DNA from: Gordius sp. MW1
Lineage: Eukaryota > Nematomorpha > Gordioida > Gordea > Gordiidae
Reading direction: 5' to 3'
Assembly: GCA_964036665.1 (NCBI GenBank)
Contig: OZ038526.1
Span: 37,138,001-37,202,000 of the forward strand
Length of the DNA stretch: 64,000 bases
The notes under the pieces are model-generated. The model was given only the letters and a program-made list of their open reading frames with translations, was not told the origin of the DNA and ran no database searches. This document shows positions 20,036 through 29,420 of this stretch, piece by piece (within the stretch, counting starts at the first letter, position 1; every line of letters starts with the position of its first letter). The translations under genes were made by a program, and so were the position numbers.

Positions 20036-21328
20036 TTGGCTCAGATGGAAGAAAAGTCGGCATTTCAGGACCTAAAGTCCCTAAAATTACCGCAACTTCC
20101 TATACCTGGCTCTAATTTGACCGTGCAATGCGACATGTCCACAACCTCACCTCGACCACTCGTTCCAACTTCACTCAGACGCGTAATTTTTGATAACTTC
20201 CACAACTTATCACACCCTGGTACGCGTGCAACACTTAAGCTGATTTCACGTCGATATGTTTGGCCCTCCATCAATATGGATGTAAGGAAATGGGCCAAAT
20301 CATGCGTTGCTTGTCAAAAATCGAAGATTCATCGTCACATAAAAGCCCCTTTAGGCACATTTGCTGAACCTGACGCTCGATTTAGCCACATCCACGTCGA
20401 TCTCGTTGGTCCACTACCACCGTCGAATGGATATATCCACTTACTCACCATTATTGACCGTTTCACACGATGGCCTGTCGCCATGCCGATCCGTGACACC
20501 TCAGCCCAAACGGTTGCAAAAGCTCTGATCAAGTATTGGATAGCTGACCTCGGAGTACCATAAAGCCTCACAACAGATAGAGGTCCCCAGTTTGAGTCCC
20601 AATTATTTCGGAATCTCACGCAACTCCTTGGTGTAAATCACATCACAACCACTGCCTATCATCCACAAGCCAACGGCATGATTGAGAGATTTCATCGACA
20701 GTTGAAAAGTTCCTTGATGGCACAAGGTGACACAAATAAATGGGATGAGCTCTTACCATTAATTTTGCTTGGCATTCGAACCACAATCAAGGAAGACTTA
20801 GGTTGCACTCCAGCCGGATTAGTTTATGGCACTACACTTAGACTTCCCGGCGAATTTTTCACGAACTCAAGAACACCTCATAACGCCTCCGAATTTATTA
20901 AATGCCTAAAACAACATTTTTACCATTTACCTTTTAAAAAAGTCAGGACACAATTGACAAATGCGAGTACAACTTCACTTCTTAAGGACTGTAAATACGT
21001 TTTTATCCGTAATGATTTCGTTCGAAAAAGTTTGGTGCCACCATATGACGGCCCGTTCAGAGTAAAGTCCAAAAATGCTAAATATTTCATTATTGAAAAA
21101 AACGGAAAAGCTGACTCAGTTTCGATCGAACGATTGAAACCTGCATATTTAGATACTTCAACTCAGCCGCTTACGGATACCGAAAATGTAAATCCACCCA
21201 AAGTTTGTCCCTCCGACGACATCGCCGGACCAGCTAACTCCGACCCAGACCTAACAAAATCAAAAGAAAACCCATACATCACATCGAGAGGAAGGCACGT
21301 GCATTGGCGCTATAAACTACTACACTAG
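20036..21328 (+). pseudogene. CsRn1-type integrase, one in-frame stop
   Basis: Two open pieces (20,036-20,563 and 20,678-21,328) in one frame. The zinc-binding HHCC region is visible as [11 protein letters not shown] to CVACQKSK (20,209-20,320). The catalytic triad is D in [10 protein letters not shown] (about 20,396), D in [10 protein letters not shown] (about 20,575) and E in [10 protein letters not shown] (about 20,685). A TAA at about 20,561 lies just before the second aspartate. A GPY/F-like module ([12 protein letters not shown], about 21,040) and an acidic Pro-rich tail follow. The pieces are otherwise well preserved. Confidence 0.85.
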
Positions 21329-21339
21329 CCTCAACTCTC

Positions 21340-21361
21340 CGAGTGGAGCCCCGAGGATAGT
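21340..21361 (+). promoter_or_regulatory. Putative polypurine tract of CsRn1-type element
   Basis: GAGTGGAGCCCCGAGGATAG lies directly before the 3' LTR. Only its last part (GAGGATAG) is purine-rich, so the exact priming site is uncertain. Confidence 0.4.
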
Positions 21362-21716
21362 TGTAGAGGCTTTTTCGCACGCTACTTTCCCTTGACCCCG
21401 TCTAGGCGAATTCTAACACGTTACTTTATTTAATAGCCCCTCGCTTGTACTTAACCATCACGTGATTTTTATTTTAATAGCCCCTCGCTTGTACTTAACC
21501 ATCACGTGATTTTTATTTTAATAGCCCCTCGCTTGTAATTAACCATCACGTTATTTTTATTTTAATAGCCCCTCGCTTGTATTCAACCATCGCCTGATTA
21601 TTCAAATGATAATGGGCTCGCGCAGCTACATAAACACAACCTTTAAAACTAACAGGATCATTTATTCATTTTTTTTGCATAAGTATCTCTTCTAAATAAT
21701 GAAATAAACCACTTCA
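21362..21716 (+). repeat. CsRn1-type 3' LTR (355 bp)
   Basis: Begins TGTAGAGGCTT and ends AAACCACTTCA. It contains four copies of the 44-bp unit, one fewer than the 5' LTR, and differs otherwise at only about six positions. Confidence 0.95.
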
Positions 21717-22115
21717 CAAATATTGGTTAATTATCTAATAAAAGGCGGCTAACTTTATTTAAGTCAATGTCTTAAATAAGTATATTATGTTAGGATAAAA
21801 CTATTAAGCGACCTATCTAGCTTATCAATTGGCAAAAAACCTAAGTGGCAAAATCTCAACAGAATAACATTCAAAAAACAATAAAAATAATTATTGCATT
21901 ATTTGTGATAAGACTACAAAAATGAGCATAATAATCAAAAATGGTTTTATTGAGAAAAGAAGTCAACAAGCATGCATGCATACTTACATATAGTGATGGG
22001 GAAAACCTTAGGTGAAGTGAATCTCAGGTCAACCTGAGATTAGGTTGCTAGGTTTTTTGAATAACCTGGAGGTTATCAAACAACCTACACCTGACCTATA
22101 AGGTTGGGTTTATAA
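21717..22115. repeat. Duplicated block, right copy, second part
   Basis: Continues the block interrupted at 16,987, matching 13,527-13,924 from CAAATATTGGTTAATT to GGGTTTATAA. Unlike the left copy, it then continues into more AGGTTAGG-rich sequence (AAGACCAGGTG). Confidence 0.85.
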
Positions 22116-22195
22116 AGACCAGGTGTTTAAACACCTAACCTTAAAACCTCACGTCGAGGTTAGGTAACGTCGAGGCTAGGTAACGTCAAGGTTTC
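21991..22195. repeat. Repeat end with reiterated AGGTTAGG/CCTAACCT words
   Basis: Begins TAGTGATGGGGA, the exact inverted complement of TCCCCATCACTA at 29,409-29,420. About 200 bp of AGGTTAGG, ACCTGAGG and GTCGAGGTTAGG words follow. The look is that of a hAT-type subterminal region. The 8 bp outside this end (CTTACATA) and outside the right candidate (GTCCTACA) do not match, so pairing of the two ends is not proven. Confidence 0.5.
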
Positions 22196-22272
22196 AAGAC
22201 ATATAATAATTCATTTTTTATATTTAAATTTTAAGAGTTAAATAAAGTCATTATTAAAAATATTTTATTTAG

Positions 22273-22376
22273 TATATATATATATAAAGAGTTCAAATAA
22301 TATTTTTGATTAGCTAATTATATATATATACATATATATATGAAGACTTCAAATAATTATTTTGATTAGCTAATTA
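22273..22376. repeat. Two-copy tandem AT repeat
   Basis: A (TA)n run followed by GAGTTCAAATAATATTTTTG and GATTAGCTAATTA is repeated with small changes about 53 bp later. It is a short tandem duplication seeded on a TA microsatellite. Confidence 0.6.
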
Positions 22377-23271
22377 CTAGCTGTGGCCGGCCAAGCGTTG
22401 CTTTGGCTAGTTCTTAGCTAAACAATTTGTACGTATTAATAGGAAATTTATGAAAGAATTTGCGTCAGCTAGAGAGTTTATAACGTAAAAAAATATTTTT
22501 TTTTATTATGCAAGTAAATATCAACTTAATAGGAAAAGACATATTTATTCATAATTAAATAGATTTATAACAGTTTTAAATACTTATTAGGTGATTTTCA
22601 ATTTTATAGGTTAAAAAGTGCGATGTTTAGCGATAATATGCATAATTGGGTGACAAAAGTGTATAAGTTAAAAACCTGAAAAGTCAATGATAATGTTCGA
22701 CGATTTAGAGAAAAATTTTAGATAGGTGTATAATAGTTTATTGTCATAGCCTAAATCTATAGTATATTGAAGAGGTATTAAAAAAGCACCTTCAAATTTG
22801 GTTAAATGAAGGCTTTTACAATATTTGGTTGAAATCAGAATTAATTACAGCGTTTGCTTTGGAACATTAGATCCCACATAAGATAAAAGATTTTTTTGTT
22901 TAAATTGTTCGCGATGTAACTACATCGATTGGAGCAACAGCAGATCGATTTAATGCATTATTCCAAGACTGATATTTTCTGGCATGTATGCTTTATATTT
23001 TCCCCATAAATCAGTAGGACATGACGGAGAGCAGGAGATTAATATAGTTAAAATGCAAGAATTTGTTTTGGATGTAAAGTAGGACACGCGTCACTAATGC
23101 AGTCATCCCAATGGATATCATGCTCCAATACATTTGGCCTGCACTGTGAAATGTGCAACGCCTGACCACTTTTAACTGCTGGAAAAACGTTAGATCGCAT
23201 ACATTAACTAAAAGTATGTCAAGAACGAAACATTCATTTTGACTGCGGTGTATAGTGTATAGTCGTCTTAA
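22377..23271. other. Non-coding DNA before Mag-like element
   Basis: Begins with CTAGCTGTGGCCGGCCAAGCG, which resembles the ACCCGGCAAACG-type repeat ends elsewhere in the window. The rest shows no recognisable coding segment. Confidence 0.4.
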
Positions 23272-23276
23272 CTCAT

Positions 23277-23432
23277 TGCAATGTATGCAAATACTATCTT
23301 GACCTTGAGCGTTCGAATTGAAATGTTAATTGATTGTAAATTGAATGTCTATTTAAACGTGTTATTGTAATTACCATCAGTCACCTTTTGTTTTGTTTCT
23401 TATATGTTACCTAATAAACCGGATATTCTATA
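23277..23432 (+). repeat. Mag-like 5' LTR (156 bp)
   Basis: Begins TGCAATGTATGCAAATAC and ends GGATATTCTATA. It aligns with the 3' LTR apart from about four substitutions and an 11-bp ATTGATTGT-type indel. A CTAATAAA near 23,411 may serve as polyadenylation signal. Confidence 0.9.
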
Positions 23433-23433
23433 A

Positions 23434-23447
23434 TGGCGACAAGATCT
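23434..23447 (+). promoter_or_regulatory. Primer-binding site of Mag-like element
   Basis: TGGCGACAAGATCT begins one base after the 5' LTR, where a tRNA primer would anneal through its CCA end. The tRNA is not identified. Confidence 0.6.
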
Positions 23448-23536
23448 TAGACCCTTGGACCTTAAACTCAACCTCGTTTAGAAGACGCTCCCTACCTCGC
23501 TCAACTTAAAGAATTTATTATCCATATTATTTTCAG

Positions 23537-23812
23537 ATGGCCATCAAACCGGAGACGAATTTTTCTTGCGATTACTCAAAGGAATTGAAGGATTCAATTC
23601 TGTATGATCCAAGTAATTCTATTGATGACTATTTATTTAATATCGAGCTCTTATTCAAGTTGAGAGACATCACGGGAGAAAGGCGGAAAACTTTGTTACT
23701 CACTTACGTAGGCCTTAACACTTTAACAAAATTAAGAGACTTTTTATATCCAAAATTAGTAGACAAGACTAATTACGATGAGATAATTAAAGCCCTTAAG
23801 AGTAGCCAATAA
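23537..23812 (+). CDS. Mag-like Gag, N-terminal part
   Basis: 91 codons from ATG, starting MAIKPETNFSCDYSKELKDS. It resembles the start of gypsy gag proteins, with an FNIELLFKLRDITGERRKTLLL segment (split here as FNIELLFKLR and GERRKTLLL) typical of the capsid domain. The frame stops at 23,810 because of a shift; capsid sequence continues from about 23,815 in another frame (YHHREQFYKAIRNNES). Gag would assemble the intracellular particle. Confidence 0.7.
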   Translation: MAIKPETNFSCDYSKELKDSILYDPSNSIDDYLFNIELLFKLRDITGERRKTLLLTYVGLNTLTKLRDFLYPKLVDKTNYDEIIKALKSSQ

Positions 23813-24334
23813 GTTTTCTATTTATCATCATAGAGAACAATTTTATAAGGCAATTAGAAATAACGAAAGTATTATTGACTTTAGTATTCGTTTGAAATTT
23901 CTTTTGAAAAACTGTAAATTTGAAATAATCTAGACGAGGTAATAAAGGATATATTTGTCCTAGGATGTAACTTGCCAAGGCTTAACATTGAGTTAAGAGC
24001 TAAGTATCCGAGTGGTAACATAAGTTTCGAAGAAACAGTTAGTCTAGCATTGGCGTTAGATTGGGTAGAACACGAAACATCGGGGGCTGTTGAAGTAAAC
24101 AAGGTTAAGCAGTCGTTTAATAACTTCAACAATAGAGATGTACATTTTCCTAAATTTAGCACACTTAGGAAAAAGCCACCCCCTAAATTTAATCGGTGTG
24201 GGAAACCAAACCATTTAGCAAAAAATTGTAGAACGGTGATGAATACGATACGTTATCAGCCATCAACCACGACTCCGATCAGCACACCAAAGCTCAGATC
24301 AACGTACGAATTAACGATGTGCCCTATGAAATGA
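23813..24334 (+). pseudogene. Mag-like Gag C-terminal part with altered zinc knuckle
   Basis: Capsid sequence runs in one frame to about 23,925, and the open piece 23,972-24,334 carries the rest. A nucleocapsid knuckle stands at about 24,196-24,232. It reads F-N-R-C-G-K-P-N-H-L-A-K-N-C, so the first cysteine of the CCHC pattern is a phenylalanine (TTT). That change should weaken zinc binding and RNA packaging. The start at 23,972 is not a natural one; it follows a frame change. Confidence 0.75.
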
Positions 24335-24775
24335 TCTTCGATACGGGTGCGGCATGTAGCGTCATTGATGAAATAACGTGGTCTCGAATCGGCAAGCCTA
24401 AACTTTAACAAGCTCCGAAGATATACGGCTATGGTAGAACGGCTATTTTAACACTTGGTAAAACCAAAGTGAAAGTGGACGTTGGTGGTGTGACAAAGTA
24501 TTTAGATATTTATGTCATCAAAGGTAAAGGTTCAGCAATATTCGGTATGCCATTTATCTCAAAATTTAACTTAACTTTACCAAAGTTGGTTTGCCTAAAT
24601 TCTATTATTGAAATACCTTCAAATGTCATGCAATTATAAAACAATTTCCCCACGTCTTTTGCGAAAAATTAGGATAAGTAAAATTTCAAAGTGACGCTCG
24701 AAATCAATGATAACGCGATGCCAAAAATGTTTGCAGCACTAAGAGTACCGTTTCCACTACGACAAGCTGTAGAAG
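24320..24775 (+). pseudogene. Mag-like aspartic protease (broken)
   Basis: A frame overlapping the gag end shows VPYEMIFDTGAACSVID at about 24,317-24,370, with the FDTGA active site. IFGMPFIS lies near 24,540, where the family has a conserved hydrophobic-Gly motif. Two to four in-frame stops (first near 24,405) lie between these and the RT start. Confidence 0.7.
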
Positions 24776-25318
24776 ATGAACTACGATGAACTACGGCTAC
24801 TTAACGAAGACGTCATTGAAAAAGTTAATCCTACTTTAACGCCGATTAAATGGGCTACGCCAACGGTAAATGTTAAGAAGAAAACAGGGCAGGTGCGTAT
24901 ATGTGGTGATTTTCGTTTAACCATAAATCAACACTTGGCTAAAGATCAGGATATTTTACAGACTTTCAGCGACGTGGCCGAAAGAATAGCCGGAGGTAAA
25001 ATTTTTTCTATCATTGATCTCAAGGATGCCTTTTTACAGCTTGAACTTGATGAGAAATCAAGGAAATTTTTAAACATATCAACGCATATAGGATATTTTC
25101 GTTATAAGAGATTACCGTTTGGGCTTACAACAGCGCCGATTATCTTTCATAGGTTTATGAGACAATTGGTTAATAACATACCCGGGGTGAGCGTATTTAT
25201 GGACGATGTTATAATTAGCGGTAAAAACGAAAAGAATCACTTAAACAAAATAGTAACAGTATTAAATCTCTTTCAAACTGTTGGTTTAACAACATCTCAA
25301 AAAAATGCAACTATTTAA
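24776..25318 (+). CDS. Mag-like reverse transcriptase fingers and palm
   Basis: 180 open codons. Motifs in order: WATPTVNVKKKTG, RICGDFRLTIN, FSIIDLKDAFLQLEL (first catalytic aspartate), YFRYKRLPFGLTTAP and the active site FMDD at 25,196-25,207 (VFMDDVIISG). The frame ends at 25,316 just before the thumb, where a shift puts VKYLGHIINSEGI in another frame near 25,327. It is a contiguous and apparently intact polymerase core, but cut off from protease and thumb. Confidence 0.85.
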   Translation: MNYDELRLLNEDVIEKVNPTLTPIKWATPTVNVKKKTGQVRICGDFRLTINQHLAKDQDILQTFSDVAERIAGGKIFSIIDLKDAFLQLELDEKSRKFLNISTHIGYFRYKRLPFGLTTAPIIFHRFMRQLVNNIPGVSVFMDDVIISGKNEKNHLNKIVTVLNLFQTVGLTTSQKNATI

Positions 25319-25586
25319 AAAGTCTGTCAAATACTTAGGACATATAATTAATAGTGAAGGTATAACAGCGAGTGAGGATAAGGTTCTAAAGATTAAGGTT
25401 TTAAAACACCAGAAAACAAAAAGGAACTTCGTTCTTTCCTTGAGTTGGTAAACTATTTAAAAACTTTTATCCCCAAACTTCAGATAAATTGCGCTCCTTT
25501 ATACAAATAACTTCCACAAATACAAAATGGGTATGGGGCGACTTAAAAAAATTAACTTTTGAAAAAGTTAAAACTATAATTTTTAA
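25319..25586 (+). pseudogene. Mag-like RT thumb and connection (broken)
   Basis: The thumb begins with YLGHIINSEGITASEDKVLKI, in a frame different from the palm. It loses frame again near 25,400 (stops in the LVNYLK region). Short matches to the gypsy connection region continue to the RNase H start. Confidence 0.65.
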
Positions 25587-26924
25587 CAGAAAAACTATAG
25601 TGCCCTATCAAAAAGAATTGCCTATCATAATTTCAATCGACGCGATTTAGGTTTAGGAGCAGTTATAGCGCATAAGTTTTCCTCAGGCCAAGAAAAACCT
25701 ATTGCCTACGCCTCTCGTTCCCTAAATCCCGCTGAGAAAAATTACTCTGTCATCGACAGAGAGGCATCGGCAGCAATTTATACGATAAATAAATTCCATC
25801 AGTATATTTATGGTCGTATATTCACAATTCAGACAGATCACTACCCTCTTATTAATATTTTTGGGACAACCCGGGATCTTAGTAAAATAACCAATAATAG
25901 GTTACTAAGATGGGCAATTAAATTACTTCAATATGATTATGATATAAAATACATCCCAGGGAAATCTAATCAGTGTGCTGATGCACTTTCTCGGTTATGC
26001 CCAAAGGATTCACCTCATAATTTAAACATAGATAATGATATACGAAGAATTAAATTACAATTAATCGATGACTTGACTTTGAATACAAAAAATATTTTAG
26101 AGGAAACAATAAAAGATAATGTACTAAAAGAAGTTATAGAGCAATTTAAAAATAGATGGCAAGGCTCTTCAAATAACGATAACGTACGAAATTACCTGAA
26201 ATTAAGAAATTACATTTCTTTCGAAGATAATCTTTTATTTTATAAAGATCGACTTATAATTCCGGAAAAATTAAGGCCAGATATTTTTAAAATTTTACAT
26301 GATGGTCATCCGGGAATCGTGGCTATCAAGTCATTAGGGAGATACTATGTGTACTGGAATAATATTGACGTAGACATAGAAAAATACGTTAATACTTGTA
26401 AATATTGCCAAGAAGAACGACCAAACATCAAAGAGGTACCCCTATACGCTTGGAACGTTCCTAACAAGCCTTGGGAACGGGTTCAAATAGATCTAGCGGG
26501 ACCCATCAATAAGAAGTATTGGTTAGTTTGCATTGATGCTTTTACAAAATGGCCCGAAGTAATGGTGCTGGGCGAGATAAACTCAACAAAAATTATCCAA
26601 AATTTAAGGACAATATTTGCGCGTTTTGGGTTACCTAGATATATTGTCAGTGACAATGGCCCGCAATATAAATCTACGGAATTTAAAATTTTTTGTAAAA
26701 ACAATGGCATAGTTCAATTTACGGGACCGCCCTACCACCCCAAATCTAATGGTTTAGCCGAGAGATATATTAGAAGTATTAAAAGTAAGTTCTATGCGAT
26801 TAAAAAGTCGGGGGTTAATGACTCGTTAAACTTAATACAAGGATTAATGAGCATGCGTAGTAGTAAAAAACAGGTATTGGCCCGGCTGAGGCGATGTTCA
26901 ATCCCAGGATTCGTACGACGCTAG
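25587..26924 (+). CDS. Mag-like RNase H and integrase
   Basis: A long open frame without stops; there is no ATG near its beginning, consistent with being an internal part of a polyprotein. RNase H shows KPIAYASRSLNPAEKNYS, IQTDHYPL and QCADALSRL, but the first catalytic aspartate lies in another frame at about 25,640, so a shift precedes it. Integrase has the HHCC region (DGHPGIVAIKS to CKYCQ, 26,304-26,412), then D in QIDLAGP (about 26,488), D in VSDNGPQYKS (about 26,650) and E in GLAERYIRS (about 26,760). After about 26,840 a shift leads into the C-terminal part. Confidence 0.85.
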   Translation, partial: QKNYSALSKRIAYHNFNRRDLGLGAVIAHKFSSGQEKPIAYASRSLNPAEKNYSVIDREASAAIYTINKFHQYIYGRIFTIQTDHYPLINIFGTTRDLSKITNNRLLRWAIKLLQYDYDIKYIPGKSNQCADALSRLCPKDSPHNLNIDNDIRRIKLQLIDDLTLNTKNILEETIKDNVLKEVIEQFKNRWQGSSNNDNVRNYLKLRNYISFEDNLLFYKDRLIIPEKLRPDIFKILHDGHPGIVAIKSLGRYYVYWNNIDVDIEKYVNTCKYCQEERPNIKEVPLYAWNVPNKPWERVQIDLAGPINKKYWLVCIDAFTKWPEVMVLGEINSTKIIQNLRTIFARFGLPRYIVSDNGPQYKSTEFKIFCKNNGIVQFTGPPYHPKSNGLAERYIRSIKSKFYAIKKSGVNDSLNLIQGLMSMRSSKKQVLARLRRCSIPGFVRR

Positions 26925-27252
26925 ACCAGCTCAGAAGAACGACTCGCGACAAGGTTGCAGAATCGATCTGGAAACAAAAGTACTATAAAAACCGATGGAC
27001 CCAAGAAAGATTCTTCGACGAGCAGCAGGTGTGGGTACATAATGACACAAGTCCGGGATGGAGGGAAGGACTTGTAGAAGCACGAACAAGTTCACTACGT
27101 ATGACGTTATAGACGAAAACACAAGAAGGAAACACGGAGATCAGTTACGGGAAAGAACAACGATTGACCAAGGTGCGGTGTCCGAGCGAAACATTCTAGA
27201 GCACAAAAGGGTATCCAAACCACCTGATCGATACGATGAAGGGCAACTTTAA
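26894..27252 (+). pseudogene. Mag-like integrase C-terminal tail (broken)
   Basis: The frame changes from the integrase core to 26,894-27,112 (TTRDKVAESIWKQKYYKNR, then QQVWVHNDTSPGW). It changes again to 27,058-27,252 (RRKHGDQLRERT). This is the C-terminal DNA-binding tail of gypsy integrases, with the usual VW...N....W pattern followed by an R-x-H-x-D-Q-L motif. Confidence 0.65.
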
Positions 27253-27261
27253 AAGGGGGAG
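27251..27261 (+). promoter_or_regulatory. Polypurine tract of Mag-like element
   Basis: AAAAGGGGGAG lies four bases before the 3' LTR and is a classic plus-strand primer site. An almost identical tract precedes the candidate 3' LTR of the relic at 41,094. Confidence 0.8.
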
Positions 27262-27264
27262 TAA

Positions 27265-27431
27265 TGTAATGTATGCAAATACTATCTTGACCTTGAGCGT
27301 TCGAATTGAAATGTTAATTGATTGTTAATTGGTTGTAAATTGAATGTCTATTTAAACGTGTTATTGTAATTACCATCAGTCACCGTTTGTTTTGTTTCTT
27401 ATATGTTACCTAATAAATCGGATATTCTATA
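27265..27431 (+). repeat. Mag-like 3' LTR (167 bp)
   Basis: Begins TGTAATGTATGCAAATAC and ends GGATATTCTATA. It carries an extra 11 bp (TTAATTGGTTG region) relative to the 5' LTR. Confidence 0.9.
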
Positions 27432-27436
27432 CTCAT

Positions 27437-28050
27437 TATCTTAAAATATGTCTGGCCGTTCGATTCGATTTCCGACGTTTAAAGATCTGCTGCGCGAATT
27501 TCAAGTGTAATACATAAGCACTTCGCAGTATAGCTTGCGCAAATCATCATGCTGACATAGCTTAAAGAAAGCTGTTAACATTGTATCTTAGGGATTTAAG
27601 GCTATTTTGTTGATATTGGTATTTGTAAAATAAACGCATTGCCCATTTTCTAGATGTACAACTAAGGGAACCATAGCAGGACTGTGTACATATATAAGAG
27701 AGGATAGAATACGCCATATAGCTTCATTGCTGCTTATATATCTTCCAGTCTGATACTAAGCGATTTCATCGAATGTAAAGACTCGCTATATACGCAGTGA
27801 TACCTGGTTGAACGGTAAAACTGTCATACCACTACTTTTGTTGACCAAATTTCAATATTCAACATTGATGTGTGCTTTCCATAATAATAATAGCAGAGGA
27901 CAATATGGAACAGCCCAGCGGTTACCACCTCGACGCGAAGTTGAATGGGTACCATGTTACCACAATCTTTTGTTGCTTTTGTACAGATGATATTCATTAC
28001 TGCCGGTAATTGTGTTGCATACCAAGCCTCGAGGATATCACTTTATGCCT
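27437..28050. other. Non-coding DNA
   Basis: No conserved domain recognised. An open piece at 27,808-27,990 has no family resemblance. Confidence 0.45.
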
Positions 28051-28524
28051 TTACCATATATCACGCATCCATATTTTTCGTAACAATTTTGAAAAATCAT
28101 TATCTAGTTTAAGATCAGGTATCTCAGCACATAATACATCGTCGATTTTCTTTAGAGGTGATCTAGTTATATAGCCATACGTGTGTATAGGCATGAAGTA
28201 AACATTTCTTTGCCATTCCATGGAGTACATCCACCAACGCACAGAGCCAAAGACCTTATGCATAACAATGAGATTCATTATTGATTTAAGTTTCTGGCGG
28301 AAAACACGTGCTGCTATGGCATGCCTATCGACTGGTGATTGGCCATGAAATAAAAGCTCATGTGCATTGCGCCAAGCAGGATTGCATGTAAATGTAATGA
28401 TTAGGTCTGGACGACCGTAGTTAGGAACATACGCAATCGAATCCTGGGCGTATTCATCCATATGATTTGGATAAAATGGTGAGTTTCCTAACGTTAATTG
28501 CATGAGCGTCGTTAAGAGCTGCAT
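28051..28524 (-). pseudogene. Helitron Rep/helicase N-terminal domain fragment
   Basis: A 157-codon minus-strand frame. It matches the Helitron-like N-terminal region: HMDEYAQDSIAYVPNYGRPDL, then ITFTCNPAW, then DRHAIAARVFRQKLKSIM, then MEWQ and AEIPDLKLD. In Helitrons this domain contains the rolling-circle HUH motif about ten residues after EWQ. Here that segment reads RNVYFMPIHTYG, with no clear HUH in frame; a more HUH-like histidine pair is in the neighbouring frame, so two compensating shifts are likely. The Rep nicks and rejoins DNA during rolling-circle transposition. The helicase part is missing. No 5'-TC or CTRR-hairpin end was identified. Confidence 0.8.
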
Positions 28525-29225
28525 CTCGAAGCGTTACTCTTTAGGAATAATAGCTGATAGCACTGCATCTTAAGTTTGACGGTTAATCATTATCTCCATT
28601 TATCATCTTAACGTTAGAGTAATGTTTTTGTATTGAACCAAACTTCGTAAAAATACGATAAAAGAACGAAACATGAGAATGATTGTAAAAACGCGCGTTA
28701 TATTTAATTAAGTAAATGGTGATGTTTTACGGTATCGAGAATATTTATTTGTTACAGCTTTATATATTATAAAAGCAACGGGCGTAGTTGTGTAAAAAAA
28801 TGAGATACAAATGATAAAGCAGTCGTGGAAAAAAGTTTAAGGCAACCATTCTCCGCGCATTAATGGCATGCTGTGAATGTGATATACACACACACGAAGC
28901 AATGCAGCATATAATAACATACCATTCATTGTAAAAAGAATGAAATTTATAATTGTGTCGTGTGCATAGTGTGTATATCACAGGATACCACCAATGCGCG
29001 GGCGATGGGGAAGGGGGAAAATATTTTATAAAATATATAACACAATGCAGATGGCCGTATATTTATAATTTATATGCATTAATTATACTATAATAATAAA
29101 TGGTTGGAAAATAAAATCTATAGATTATATACATCAGTATCTAATAAAAAATTTGAACTATTTTTATACACAGTAAACATTGTTATTAATGATTATAATT
29201 AGCCTAAAAATTTAGATAATCATAG
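28525..29225. other. Non-coding DNA
   Basis: AT-rich sequence after the Helitron fragment, with a CA microsatellite near 28,883. No gene recognised. Confidence 0.45.
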
Positions 29226-29420
29226 GTGTTGAACCTTGAGGTGACCTAATCTCGACCTGAGGTTTTAAAATAAGGTATTCAAAAAACCTTGAGGTCGTTT
29301 TAAACATCAAACCTAACTTCAAAGGTTATATGCTTAGGTTGTTTGAAAACCTCTAGGTTTTCGACAACCTAACCTAAAAACTTAGGTTAAGGTTTATAAA
29401 ACCTCAGGTCCCCATCACTA
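29226..29420. repeat. Repeat end with AGGTT/ACCTAACC words, inverted relative to 21,991
   Basis: About 195 bp of ACCTTGAGG, AACCTAACC and CTTAGGTT words, ending AAACCTCAGGTCCCCATCACTA. The last 12 bases are the inverted complement of the start at 21,991. It is the opposite end of the same repeat family, although lack of a matching target duplication leaves open whether it belongs to the same insertion. Confidence 0.55.

Larger units (their letters stand above)
16984..21720 (+). mobile_element. CsRn1-type Ty3/gypsy LTR retrotransposon
   Basis: Element 16,988-21,716, with LTRs 16,988-17,386 and 21,362-21,716 and the 4-bp duplication CAAA at 16,984-16,987 and 21,717-21,720. The primer-binding site fits tRNA-Trp. 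The gag nucleocapsid finger is of the CHCC kind (C-X2-H-X9-C-X3-C) instead of CCHC, the two marks of the CsRn1 clade. Order is gag-protease, reverse transcriptase, RNase H, integrase with a GPY/F-like end. The two LTRs differ by a handful of substitutions and one 44-bp repeat unit, so the insertion is young, yet pol has at least five breaks. Confidence 0.95.
23272..27436 (+). mobile_element. Mag-like Ty3/gypsy LTR retrotransposon
   Basis: Element 23,277-27,431 with short LTRs (156 and 167 bp) and the 5-bp duplication CTCAT at 23,272-23,276 and 27,432-27,436. A TGGCGAC-type primer-binding site follows the 5' LTR and an AAAAGGGGGAG polypurine tract precedes the 3' LTR. Inside are gag with a zinc knuckle, protease, RT with FMDD, RNase H and integrase. 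The RT and integrase resemble those of the Mag/K02A2.6 group, judged by eye. Frames are broken in gag, after protease and in the RT thumb, so it is defective though structurally complete. Confidence 0.9.
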
